A stretch of DNA of 51,528 nt, taken from positions 1 through 51,528 of the forward strand of contig JBLHWO010000003.1 of NCBI GenBank assembly GCA_047629215.1. Direction: 5' to 3'. Shown piece after piece: positions 43,221 to 51,528 of the stretch. Under the pieces are notes generated by a model. It saw only the letters and a list, made by a program, of their open reading frames with translations. It was not told the DNA's origin and made no database searches. How positions within the stretch are numbered: the stretch's first letter is position 1; the number at the start of each line of letters is the position of its first letter. The stretch is from CANLBN01 sp047629215. Its GTDB lineage: Bacteria > Pseudomonadota > Gammaproteobacteria > Pseudomonadales > Cellvibrionaceae. A program made the translations under genes and the position numbers.

Positions 43221-43561
43221 ATGTTTTCCTAGTTAATTTTTGATAGTCATTTTCTGAGTGGTAAAATATAGTTCTTTGACCGAGAGCCATAACTGAGGGT
43301 TATACCCGGTATTAGAAAATAGTATCATGCTTATAATAGGCCCATGATATAATCTCTCCACTTTTGGTGAGCAAGCATACTAAATCTATTGTATAGAGGC
43401 GAATGGGAGCAGAACCTGATACGGAATCCAATAAAAGTATCAAGCCCACTACAAGGCGTGTGATGATATCAGCATTGTAAAAAACCGTCTTGATTAACTG
43501 AATTTTTCTATCACATTATTGAAGTTTATGCCCTTCACCTTATCTTAATTGAGGAATCACG
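43221..43561 (+). promoter_or_regulatory. icd upstream region with extended -10 promoter and long leader
   Basis: TGATATAAT at 43345-43353 is a perfect extended -10; a second TATAAT lies at 43332-43337. No good -35 accompanies either. TTGACC at 43276 with TATACC at 43301 is a weaker alternative. A start near 43360 would leave a leader of about 200 nt before icd. GAGG six bases before ATG 43562 is the ribosome binding site. No known riboswitch is recognised in the leader. Confidence 0.45.
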
Positions 43562-45790
43562 ATGACGACCGAAACGCCAAAGATTATTTATACCAAAACG
43601 GATGAAGCGCCAGCATTAGCAACTTATTCGCTACTTCCCATTGTTGAAATCTTCACTAAGGCAGCAGGGATAGAAGTAGAAACACGTGATATTTCCTTGG
43701 CCGGTCGTATTATTGCCACTTTCCCTGATAAATTAACCGAGGAACAAAGAGTTAGCGATACTCTTGCTGAGTTAGGTAGCCTGGTAAAAGCGCCTGAAGC
43801 TAATATAATTAAATTACCCAATATCAGTGCGTCTATGCCACAGCTAATTGAGGCGGTTAAAGAGCTACAGTCTAAAGGCTATGACCTTCCTGATTATCCA
43901 GATGAGCCACAAAGTGATGAAGAAAAGGATGTTAAAGCACGCTATGATAAAATCAAAGGCAGTGCGGTTAACCCTGTATTACGTGAAGGTAATTCTGATC
44001 GACGCGCCCCTGCATCAGTAAAACGATATGCGCAAAAAAATCCGCACTCGATGGGTAAGTGGTCTAGCGATTCTCTAACTCACGTTGTAAGCATGACTGA
44101 GGGCGATTTTTACGGTAGCGAACAATCTGTGACGATTCAAACAGCGGGCAATGTTCGCATTGAACATATTTCTGCCGATGGCAGTATCACCGTATTGAAA
44201 GAGACAATAGCTGTTCTAGATGGCGAAATTATTGATGCTTCTTTAATGAGTAAAAATGCGTTGAGAAGTTTCTTAGAGAAAGAAATTACTGCAGCTAAAG
44301 AGCAAGATGTCCTTCTGTCTGTTCACTTAAAAGCCACTATGATGAAAGTCTCTGACCCCATTATTTTTGGTCATGCAGTCACAGTATTCTTTACCGATGT
44401 ATTTGAAAAATACGCTGAGCTGTTTGAAGAAATTGGTGTCGATACTAACAATGGTTTAGGTGATCTCTATAAAAAAATCGAGCTCTTATCAAAAGAGAAA
44501 CAGGACGAAATCAAAGCTGATATTCAGGCTTGCTATGACAAGCGCCCAGAGTTAGCGATGGTCAACTCTGATAAAGGCATTACTAACTTACATGTTCCTA
44601 GTGACGTCATCATCGATGCTTCAATGCCAGCGGCAATTCGTTCTTCAGGGCAAATGTGGGGGCCGGATGGTAAGCTTAAAGACACTAAAGCAATTATTCC
44701 TGACCGCTGCTACTCAGGTGTTTATCAAGAAACGATTAATTTCTGTAAAAAGCACGGTGCTTTTGATCCCTCAACGATGGGTAGCGTATCTAACGTTGGT
44801 CTAATGGCACAAAAAGCAGAAGAGTACGGCTCTCATGATAAAACATTCGAAATTCCTGCAGCCGGAACAGTTCGGGTTGTTGATACTAGTGGCACAGCTT
44901 TGCTGGAGCACAAAGTAGAGGAGGGCGACATATGGCGAATGTGCCAAGCTAAAGATGCTCCCATTCAGGATTGGGTTAAATTAGCGGTTAGCCGCGCAAG
45001 AGCCACTGGCCTTCCAGCGGTATTTTGGCTTGATAAAAGTCGCGCCCATGACGCTCAGCTTATCGAAAAAGTAAATTGCTATTTAAAGGGCCATGATACT
45101 GGTGGTTTAGACTTACAAATTATGTCTCCTGTTGAGGCTACTCGTTTTTCTCTAGAGCGTATTATTAAAGGTGAGTACACCATCTCAGTAACCGGTAACG
45201 TTTTGCGTGACTATCTTACAGACTTGTTTCCCATCTTAGAGTTAGGCACCAGTGCGAAAATGTTATCTATCGTTCCTCTTATGAGTGGTGGCGGTTTATT
45301 TGAGACGGGTGCTGGCGGTTCAGCGCCGAAACATGTTCAGCAGCTTGTTGATGAAAACTACTTGCGTTGGGATTCTTTAGGCGAATTTTTGGCGCTATCA
45401 GTTTCCTTAGAGCACCTTGCAAAAAAGTTTGACAACCCAAAATCGCAAGTGCTTGCAGAAACCCTTGATAAAGCAACTGGGCAACTATTGGACAATAACA
45501 AGTCGCCCTCTAGACACATTGGCGGTTTAGATAACCGTGGTAGCCATTTTTATATTGCTCTCTATTGGGCGCGGGCGCTAGCGGAGCAAAGCTCAAGTCC
45601 AGAATTACAGTCTACGTTCATTGAGTTAGCTAAAAAATTGGCTGAAAATGAAAGTAAGATAGTTGAGGAGCTTAATAAAGTGCAAGGCAAACCTGCCGAT
45701 ATCGGTGGCTACTATTTAATGAATGACGCTTTGGTTTCTAAAGTGATGAGACCTAGCTCAACGTTAAATGCATTGTTAGATGCATTCTAA
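43562..45790 (+). CDS. icd: monomeric NADP-dependent isocitrate dehydrogenase
   Basis: 742 aa, typical of the monomeric (IDH-II) type rather than the 45-kDa dimer type. TKTDEAPALATYSLLPIVEI, NISASMPQLIEAVKELQSKG, LREGNSDRRAPASVKRYAQK (substrate-binding Ser/Arg), FFTDVFEKYAELFEE, VPSDVIIDASMPAAIRSSGQ, MWGPDGKLKDTKAIIPDRCY, and RGSHFYIALYWARALAEQ. TCA-cycle enzyme giving 2-oxoglutarate and NADPH. GAGG is well placed at the start. In pseudomonads icd genes lie next to the rluE-mnmA cluster on one side and cspD-clpS-clpA on the other, as here. Confidence 0.96.
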   Translation: MTTETPKIIYTKTDEAPALATYSLLPIVEIFTKAAGIEVETRDISLAGRIIATFPDKLTEEQRVSDTLAELGSLVKAPEANIIKLPNISASMPQLIEAVKELQSKGYDLPDYPDEPQSDEEKDVKARYDKIKGSAVNPVLREGNSDRRAPASVKRYAQKNPHSMGKWSSDSLTHVVSMTEGDFYGSEQSVTIQTAGNVRIEHISADGSITVLKETIAVLDGEIIDASLMSKNALRSFLEKEITAAKEQDVLLSVHLKATMMKVSDPIIFGHAVTVFFTDVFEKYAELFEEIGVDTNNGLGDLYKKIELLSKEKQDEIKADIQACYDKRPELAMVNSDKGITNLHVPSDVIIDASMPAAIRSSGQMWGPDGKLKDTKAIIPDRCYSGVYQETINFCKKHGAFDPSTMGSVSNVGLMAQKAEEYGSHDKTFEIPAAGTVRVVDTSGTALLEHKVEEGDIWRMCQAKDAPIQDWVKLAVSRARATGLPAVFWLDKSRAHDAQLIEKVNCYLKGHDTGGLDLQIMSPVEATRFSLERIIKGEYTISVTGNVLRDYLTDLFPILELGTSAKMLSIVPLMSGGGLFETGAGGSAPKHVQQLVDENYLRWDSLGEFLALSVSLEHLAKKFDNPKSQVLAETLDKATGQLLDNNKSPSRHIGGLDNRGSHFYIALYWARALAEQSSSPELQSTFIELAKKLAENESKIVEELNKVQGKPADIGGYYLMNDALVSKVMRPSSTLNALLDAF

Positions 45791-46643
45791 GGCTTAAACC
45801 TGTCATAGAAAGATCAAGCAGTAACTTATCTCATTTTCCCAGGCCGCTACTCACCCAGAGCCCTTCTATCTAAACAAAGTCATTTAGTGACCTTGTTAGT
45901 GTGTGGTCAGCTTGATGTTGAATGATCCAGTGTACGCTTGTCTCGGCTTTTTTGCTGTCGACTATGCGCCGTTTCGGTAGCCAAGGCTTGCATATGCTCT
46001 CTTTCAGCCTCCGTACAAGGTGCTCCTCGCGTGCTTGCAGCGCCGGCTGATAACCTCCTTGGCTATCTTTTCTCGACACAACAAGTTGCTTCCTCTGCTA
46101 CACATTAGCCCGTGGCCTGCTCGGCATTTTCTGCGATTCGTTGTGCCGAGTCATATTGCTGAAGCCGGGCCTCTGCCCCGCCGAGTGCAAAGCCAACATG
46201 CTGCTTAAATACGCGTCTAAACGATTCAGATTGCCTTGACATTGGCTTTGGTGCATCTCATGCTATCAATCAAGCCATTGAGGCTACGCTCTTCCTCGCT
46301 GAGTTCTACCCACACTTTGTTCGGGTCATCATGATGAAATCGCGATAAAATACTGGCTGACTTAGCATCATGTGAACTCGGCACTCCATCATAAACTTCA
46401 CTGGCATCATGAGAGCGTTTGGCGCTCGCTTGGTGGACAAGCCTATGGTTAATTGGAGCCAATCAATTTTGCTGACATTCTTCGTGCGACAAGTACGCTT
46501 CTCATAGCGGAAAATCCTCTTGTGTTAGTAATTATGCTTGGTGGTACTATTGCTATTTTTAGTGGTTTCCGCCCCTGATTTCTATCACTGACTAATGCTG
46601 ACTAAAAGCGGCAGTTGAACTTACTGCGGCTGCCTAAGGGAGA
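45791..46643 (-). other. decayed region with unidentified coding-like pieces
   Basis: No intact gene. On the minus strand, pieces with plausible protein composition occur in order but different frames: VHQASAKRSHDASEVYDG and HHDDPNKVWVELSEEERSLN (46462-46226), then VGFALGGAEARLQQYDSAQR and a Ser/Arg-rich frame to 45870. They may come from one broken gene or mobile element that I cannot name. No icd terminator is obvious at the left edge. Confidence 0.35.
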
Positions 46644-46730
46644 GAATATAAAGCATTTTTCGCATTTTTAGGTTGCACCCTTAGGGTGGCTACGAATTTG
46701 CCTAAAAAAACAAAAAATCACTTTATATTC
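46644..46730. repeat. 87-bp nested palindrome related to the MITE-like elements
   Basis: Three nested inverted pairs: GAATATAAAG (46644-46653) with CTTTATATTC (46721-46730), TTTTTAGG (46665-46672) with CCTAAAAA (46701-46708), and CACCC with GGGTG at the centre (46676-46689). The core TTTTTAGGTTGCACCCTTAG resembles the TTTTCTAGGTGCCCTTGGGG block of copies A and B. It can fold as a long hairpin or cruciform. Confidence 0.6.
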
Positions 46731-46977
46731 CATACCTTAAGATCCCTCGCTACAATCCAGCTGTTGTTTTTAGCTTAAACTCAAATAATCTAGTGAAAGA
46801 CTTGGGTAATAACGTTTCCAGGGCTTTTTTTGGGTGACATACTTGAAATTTGGCGATTTGCCTTGATTAAATAGATAGCACAAGGATTAGCAGTAAAATT
46901 ATTACTAAAATTAAGTCGAGTGACAAGTCCCCAAGAATTTGGGTTAAATGGTTTGGATTTTAGGTCGGTAGACAGTT

Positions 46978-47268
46978 CTATAAAGCTTCTATGTGCTCGT
47001 CTAGTTTTGCGTCAGTCTCTGCTGAGGATTTTCTGGGAGCTTTTACATTCTCGAGAGCGTGCTCCAACTCCGGTATTATGTTGATCGCATGAGACCCTTT
47101 GTCACCATCAATGATGTCAAAGTTAACTGTTTGGCCTGCTTTTAAGGTTCTATAGCCATCCATTTGTATTGATGAGTAGTGGGCAAATAGATCGCCCTCG
47201 ATATCATCAGATAGGATAAAGCCGTAACCTTTTGCATTATTGAACCACTTAACTCTGCCAGTTGCCAT
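46978..47268 (-). CDS. cspD: cold-shock domain protein (CspD-like)
   Basis: 96 aa from the ATG at 47268, with AAGGAAC upstream; an upstream in-frame start at 47340 is unlikely. Cold-shock domain residues 1-68: MATGRVKWFNNAKGYGFILS (RNP1 KGYGFI) and DLFAHYSSIQMDGYRTLKAG (RNP2-like LFAHYSSI). A charged tail of about 25 residues follows. Binds single-stranded DNA or RNA; CspD inhibits replication in stationary phase in E. coli. Divergent from clpS-clpA exactly as in E. coli. Confidence 0.9.
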   Translation of the reverse strand: MATGRVKWFNNAKGYGFILSDDIEGDLFAHYSSIQMDGYRTLKAGQTVNFDIIDGDKGSHAINIIPELEHALENVKAPRKSSAETDAKLDEHIEAL

Positions 47269-47546
47269 GGTAGTTCCTTTTTGATTGCACTTTTTTGTGT
47301 AAATTAAAACAGAATCCAAGGGATTCAATAGGGCAGACACGCTTGCATGTTATCATTCAATCGTGTCATTTTTATAACTCGACGATCGATTTATACCCAA
47401 TTGATGTGATAATGTCAAACTTTTGTGTATTTTGGTCAATAAAGCACATTTTTTGTCAGTTAGCATTATTTCACGGTGGCTTCATTGCTAGTTTGGAGCG
47501 TACAAATCAACCTAAATGCTGGACTTATTCGGAGGTTCCCTAGGAA

Positions 47547-47945
47547 ATGCAATTTTTAGCACAATTTGATATGGGTATTCTTGAAAAACATCAACTACGC
47601 TTAAGTAAAGGCAAGGATGAAGAGGATTATGACTTTGGCGGAGGTTTGTTGTTAGAGCACGCTAAACCGAAGATTAAGAAACCATCGCTCTATAAAGTCA
47701 TGATGATGAACGATGATTACACGCCAATGGAATTTGTGGTTCATGTCTTGCAAGCTTTCTTTGTAATGGATAGAGAAAAAGCGACGCGAGTTATGTTGCA
47801 GGTTCACACTGATGGAAAAGCAGTATGCGGTATTTACATTAAGGACATCGCTGAGACAAAAGCTGCGCAGGCAATTGAATACGCACAGCAAAACGAGCAC
47901 CCTTTGATATGCGAAATTGAAGCCGTCGAAGAAGATGATAGCTAA
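47547..47945 (+). CDS. clpS: ClpS adaptor protein
   Basis: 132 aa. GGAGG lies 11 nt before the ATG at 47547, supporting it over the next Met at 47571. The N-terminal extension of about 40 residues is flexible; the core has KPSLYKVMMMNDDYTPMEFV (binding pocket for N-degrons), VMDREKATRVMLQVHTDGKA and CGIYIKDIAETKA. Delivers N-end-rule substrates to ClpAP. 48 bp ahead of clpA in one operon. Confidence 0.94.
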   Translation: MQFLAQFDMGILEKHQLRLSKGKDEEDYDFGGGLLLEHAKPKIKKPSLYKVMMMNDDYTPMEFVVHVLQAFFVMDREKATRVMLQVHTDGKAVCGIYIKDIAETKAAQAIEYAQQNEHPLICEIEAVEEDDS

Positions 47946-47993
47946 AAGTGAGCGTATATATACATATGAACTTTATCGATTTGAGGATAGACG

Positions 47994-50264
47994 ATGTTAA
48001 GTAAAGAGCTTGAACAAACTTTAAACGACGCATTTAAAGGCGCCCGGGTTAAGCGTCATGAGTTCATGACAGTTGAACATCTGTTACTTGCACTATTGGA
48101 CAATGGTGCCGCATCACAGGTGTTGACATCATGTGGAGCCGATCTATCCTATCTTCGTAATGAGTTAATTGAATTTGTCGATTCAACTACACCGTTAATT
48201 CCCGAAACTGATAGCGAAAGAGAAACTCAGCCTACACTCGGTTTTCAAAGGGTATTACAGCGCGCTGTATTCCATGTCCAGTCATCAGGTAAAAAAGAAG
48301 TGACCGGGGCTAATGTTCTGGTTGCTATTTTTAGTGAGCAGGAAAGTCAGGCTGTTTATTTTCTTAAAATGCAAAGCATTGCGCGTTTGGATATAGTGAA
48401 TTATATTACTCATGGTATTTCTAAGGTGGGTGACAATAGTAATGCAGGTGAGCAAGAGCAGCAAGATGAGGCCGCTGATGGTGCCGAAGCGGGTAGTGCT
48501 AACGCAGATCCACTAGAAAGCTACGCTACTAATTTAAATGTGCTTGCAGAATCGGGGAAAATAGACCCGCTTATTGGTCGCAATGACGAAGTCGAACGTG
48601 TAACCCAGATTTTATCTCGTCGTCGTAAAAACAATCCTTTATTGGTTGGTGAATCCGGCGTGGGTAAAACAGCTATTGCAGAGGGCTTGGCAAAACGCAT
48701 AGTTGATGGAGATATTCCTGAAATATTAGAAGGTAGTGTTGTTTATTCATTAGATATGGGCGCGTTACTAGCCGGTACGAAATATCGCGGCGATTTTGAA
48801 AAACGCTTCAAAGCATTGTTAGCGGAATTAAAAAAACGCGATAACTCTATTTTATTTGTCGATGAAATTCATACTATTATTGGTGCCGGAGCAGCATCAG
48901 GTGGCGTTATGGATGCTTCCAACTTGCTGAAACCGCTATTATCATCTGGCGAAATTCGTTGTATTGGATCCACAACGTATCAAGAGTATCGTGGGATTTT
49001 TGATAAAGATCGCGCCTTGTCTCGACGTTTTCAGAAAGTAGATGTTAACGAGCCGAGCGTGGAAGATACCTACAAAATTCTTAAAGGCCTGAAGCCGCGC
49101 TTCGAAGAGCATCACAAGATAAAATATACAGACACAGCTTTACGTGCTGCCGCAGAGCTCGCTAGCCGCTACATAACAGATCGTTTTATGCCTGACAAAG
49201 CAATTGATGTTATTGATGAGGCGGGTGCCTATCAGCAATTACAAACACCGAGTAAGCGTAAAAAACAATTAGGTGTGCACGACATAGAAAATATTGTCGC
49301 TAAGATTGCTCGTATTCCTGCCAAAACTATTTCTTCGTCGGATAAAGAGCATCTGCGTAAGCTCGGCGGTAACTTGAAAATGACGGTGTTTGGTCAGGAT
49401 GAGGCGATTGATGCTTTATCAACAGCCATTAAATTATCGCGAGCTGGGCTAAGCGCTGAGGATAAGCCAATAGGTTCATTTTTGTTTACTGGCCCAACGG
49501 GTGTTGGTAAAACTGAGCTTTGTAAACAACTAGCTGAATCAATGGGTGTCGATTTAATTCGTTTCGATATGTCTGAATATATGGAAAGGCACACGGTTTC
49601 ACGACTGATTGGTGCACCACCAGGTTACGTTGGTTTTGATCAGGGTGGATTGTTAACAGATGCCGTCACTAAGCAGCCTCATAGCGTGATATTACTCGAC
49701 GAAATTGAAAAAGCGCACCCTGAAGTTTTCAATTTATTATTACAGGTAATGGATCATGGTACGTTAACCGATAACAATGGGCGTAAAGCCGACTTCCGTA
49801 ATGCGGTAATTATCATGACGACTAATGCCGGCGCTGAAGAAATGAGTAGGGCATCTATAGGCTTTACTCGACAGGATCATAGTACGGACGGTATGGAAGC
49901 CCTGAAGAAAGTATTTACTCCTGAGTTTCGTAATCGCCTAGATTCAATCATCCAGTTCTCATCTCTGTCTCTAGAGGTTATTAAGACGGTAGTCGACAAG
50001 TTCTTGGTACACCTGCAGTCACAGCTAGATGACAAGCGCGTTGTGCTCGATATTGATGATGATGCACGAGCTTGGTTGGCTGAGCATGGCTATGATCCTA
50101 AGATGGGTGCTCGACCAATGGCCCGTTTGATTCAAGAAAAGCTTAAAAAACCACTTGCCGAAATGGTCTTGTTTGGCGAGCTAAGTAATGGCGGCGTGGT
50201 TTATGCCTCAGTTGAAGATGACGAAATTACCCTTTCGATTGAGGATGAGGTGGAAACAGTCTGA
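47994..50264 (+). CDS. clpA: ClpA, ATPase subunit of ClpAP protease
   Basis: 756 aa, close to the 758 aa of E. coli. Double N-domain repeat (1-145), an acidic linker rich in Glu, Gln, Asp and Ala (about 145-170), AAA-1 with Walker A VGESGVGKTAIAEGLAKRI and Walker B ILFVDEIHTIIGAG, AAA-2 with FTGPTGVGKTELCKQLAES and VILLDEIEKAHPEVFNLLLQ. GAGGATAGACG precedes the ATG. Unfolds substrates, including those brought by ClpS, into ClpP; clpP is not in the window. Confidence 0.97.
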   Translation: MLSKELEQTLNDAFKGARVKRHEFMTVEHLLLALLDNGAASQVLTSCGADLSYLRNELIEFVDSTTPLIPETDSERETQPTLGFQRVLQRAVFHVQSSGKKEVTGANVLVAIFSEQESQAVYFLKMQSIARLDIVNYITHGISKVGDNSNAGEQEQQDEAADGAEAGSANADPLESYATNLNVLAESGKIDPLIGRNDEVERVTQILSRRRKNNPLLVGESGVGKTAIAEGLAKRIVDGDIPEILEGSVVYSLDMGALLAGTKYRGDFEKRFKALLAELKKRDNSILFVDEIHTIIGAGAASGGVMDASNLLKPLLSSGEIRCIGSTTYQEYRGIFDKDRALSRRFQKVDVNEPSVEDTYKILKGLKPRFEEHHKIKYTDTALRAAAELASRYITDRFMPDKAIDVIDEAGAYQQLQTPSKRKKQLGVHDIENIVAKIARIPAKTISSSDKEHLRKLGGNLKMTVFGQDEAIDALSTAIKLSRAGLSAEDKPIGSFLFTGPTGVGKTELCKQLAESMGVDLIRFDMSEYMERHTVSRLIGAPPGYVGFDQGGLLTDAVTKQPHSVILLDEIEKAHPEVFNLLLQVMDHGTLTDNNGRKADFRNAVIIMTTNAGAEEMSRASIGFTRQDHSTDGMEALKKVFTPEFRNRLDSIIQFSSLSLEVIKTVVDKFLVHLQSQLDDKRVVLDIDDDARAWLAEHGYDPKMGARPMARLIQEKLKKPLAEMVLFGELSNGGVVYASVEDDEITLSIEDEVETV

Positions 50265-50308
50265 TCATGCTAGCAATATAAACAACTGTTTAAGTTAAGC
50301 GACAACAA

Positions 50309-50345
50309 AAATAGGCCGCTAGTTAGAGGCCTATTTAATTTTTAG
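50309..50345 (+). terminator. rho-independent terminator after clpA
   Basis: AAATAGGCC (50309-50317) pairs perfectly with GGCCTATTT (50328-50336) around a 10-nt loop and is followed by AATTTTTAG. It lies 45 bp past the clpA stop. Confidence 0.85.
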
Positions 50346-50460
50346 TATATATGCCTTTTCCTCATTTTTTTCTAGGCGTGTAGTGGTAGAATTATTTGAA
50401 ACTAAACGCTCTTTAGATGGTCTAAGCTTGCCTGCTGCCATTATAACCATTGCATGATAT

Positions 50461-51489
50461 ATGATTAAACACCACGAGTTTTGGCACCCACGTTTTTTCG
50501 AAATACCTTATTATTTTTATTTGATCTTTCAATGCTTAATAAATCGGGTCAGCTTTAAATCGTTAGCGAAAGCAAATTACGCTCTAGATCATGGGGAGAT
50601 AGGGCTTGGTTCGAAATACGAAAGCCAGCTCGCATTTGATCAGAGTTATTTCTTACCTACAATTTTGATTCTCGACTCCCTCACGCCGTTAGAAAAAGAA
50701 CAGGAAATTAATTGCTTTGTAGAGAGGCACGCTTACCCTGTAATACTGAAGTCTGATGTCGGTTGTGTTGGGAAAGGTATCTGTAAGATTTCTAACGACA
50801 ATGAGCTTAAACAAAAACTACCGCTTTTACTTGGCGACTATATACTCCAAAAATTTACACCTTATCAGCAAGAATATGGCGTTTTTTTTATTCGTCAGCA
50901 AGGCCAAGCTAAAATATCTGGAATGAATAAAAAGCATTTTCCATCGGTCACCGGGAATGGTGAAGACAATATTTTAAGTTTAGCCACTCAGCACCAGCGT
51001 TACACGCATCATTGGCATTCATTTTTGCAATCGATTGATACTAAAAGAATACCGCTGAAAGGAGAGGAAGTACGCTTGTCTTTTATCGGTTCTCATACTC
51101 TAGGTTGCAAATTTACTGACGATACTCATCGTGTAAGCCCAGAGTTAGAGGGGGCCATCTTTGATTTTTTCGAAAGTCAGCAAGGATTTAATTTTGGCCG
51201 TTTTGATGTTAAAGCTGAAAGTGAAGAGGCCTTATTAGCGGGTCAGTTTGTGGTGATTGAAGTAAATGGAATAGCATCACTGCCCACCAACATGTTCGAC
51301 CCAGCTTTAAGTTTGCGTGAGGCTTATAGAATTTTTTTATATCATGGGAAGTTGTTAGTAAAAATTGCTAAAGAGCATCAAAATAAGGAAATGAATCTCT
51401 TGCCCTATAGAAAAATTATTGAAAAGGTTAAAGCTAATCAATCTTTACTTAATAAGGTTCATGATTTATTAAAAAGTAGTAAGCAGTAG
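50461..51489 (+). CDS. ATP-grasp domain protein of unknown substrate
   Basis: 342 aa. An N-terminal part (about 1-80) with HEFWHPRFFEIPYYFYLIFQ is followed by an ATP-grasp fold: YPVILKSDVGCVGKGICKIS (ATP-binding loop with Lys), YILQKFTPYQQEYGVFFIRQ, FNFGRFDVKAESEEALLAG and VVIEVNGIASLPTNMFDPAL (metal-binding Glu/Asn end motif). Family members ligate carboxylates to amines or thiols; the substrate is unknown. No gene partner on the same strand is visible. In many relatives infA follows clpA, but here this gene takes the place. Confidence 0.82.
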   Translation: MIKHHEFWHPRFFEIPYYFYLIFQCLINRVSFKSLAKANYALDHGEIGLGSKYESQLAFDQSYFLPTILILDSLTPLEKEQEINCFVERHAYPVILKSDVGCVGKGICKISNDNELKQKLPLLLGDYILQKFTPYQQEYGVFFIRQQGQAKISGMNKKHFPSVTGNGEDNILSLATQHQRYTHHWHSFLQSIDTKRIPLKGEEVRLSFIGSHTLGCKFTDDTHRVSPELEGAIFDFFESQQGFNFGRFDVKAESEEALLAGQFVVIEVNGIASLPTNMFDPALSLREAYRIFLYHGKLLVKIAKEHQNKEMNLLPYRKIIEKVKANQSLLNKVHDLLKSSKQ

Positions 51490-51496
51490 TCACTAC

Positions 51497-51525
51497 ATGC
51501 CATCCGTGTTTTAATCAGATGGCAT
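51497..51525 (+). terminator. possible terminator hairpin at the window end
   Basis: ATGCCATC (51497-51504) pairs with GATGGCAT (51518-51525), 13-nt loop, 8 nt after the ATP-grasp stop. The window stops before any U-tract can be checked. Confidence 0.45.
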
Positions 51526-51528
51526 CAG

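Noticed and set aside
1..51528. CRISPR arrays, tRNA or rRNA genes, prophage or defence cassettes
   Set aside because: Looked for regular repeat-spacer patterns, cloverleaf-type sequences and phage or defence protein motifs; none was seen by eye. A tRNAscan or defence-system search was not possible.

Overview
The window looks like a chromosomal segment of a gammaproteobacterium, probably of the Cellvibrionales/Spongiibacteraceae-Pseudomonadales neighbourhood (inference from gene content and order, not from a marker phylogeny). Evidence: yafS-rnhA-dnaQ as in Enterobacteria; rluE-nudJ-mnmA-hflD next to a monomeric NADP isocitrate dehydrogenase; cspD divergent from clpS-clpA; DUF1853, DUF1315 (YeaC) and YaeQ family proteins. 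The DNA is fairly AT-rich throughout, and decayed genes and insertion sequences are numerous, as in a genome that has recently become host-associated or relaxed (inference).

Layout. 1-20 kb is a decayed accessory region: a lipoprotein cut by the window edge, a conserved small protein, a chemoreceptor without a sensor domain, then remnants of ISL3, IS3, IS6, IS91 and IS200 family elements separated by broken genes (a small membrane protein, a CsgG-like tail, DUF427, EamA permease, DCC thiol-disulfide oxidoreductase). Intact genes here are a CBS-pair protein, two tandem HDOD proteins, an amino-acid ABC transporter operon that has lost its ATPase, YaeQ and a fumarylacetoacetate hydrolase family enzyme.

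20-32.6 kb is dense and almost all intact: a conserved coiled-coil protein overlapping a PLP-dependent desulfhydrase/ACC-deaminase homologue, a double cyclic-nucleotide-binding plus rhodanese protein, DUF1853, NAD kinase, a metallophosphatase, a GlpG-like rhomboid protease, YeaC, aminopeptidase N, a YafS-like methyltransferase, RNase HI and the DNA polymerase III proofreading subunit.

32.6-40 kb is a Bat/MoxR aerotolerance-type operon read on the minus strand (moxR, DUF58, DUF4381, batA, a batB-batC fusion, batD). A 200-bp palindromic element with 5-bp target duplications sits between moxR and the DUF58 gene. A diverged relative lies at 19.6 kb and a short palindrome with a similar core at 46.7 kb.

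40-51.5 kb is conserved housekeeping: hflD, mnmA, nudJ (with an in-frame TGA at codon 5), rluE, divergent icd, a decayed gap, cspD, clpS, clpA with a clear terminator, and an ATP-grasp protein where many relatives carry infA.

Most likely to repay attention: the palindromic mobile-element family, the nudJ stop codon, the ATPase-less transporter with an IS91 scrap in its place, the IS200 leader whose inverted repeats enclose the start codon, and the neighbouring desulfhydrase and cNMP-binding rhodanese genes, which could form a small uncharacterised sulfur module.
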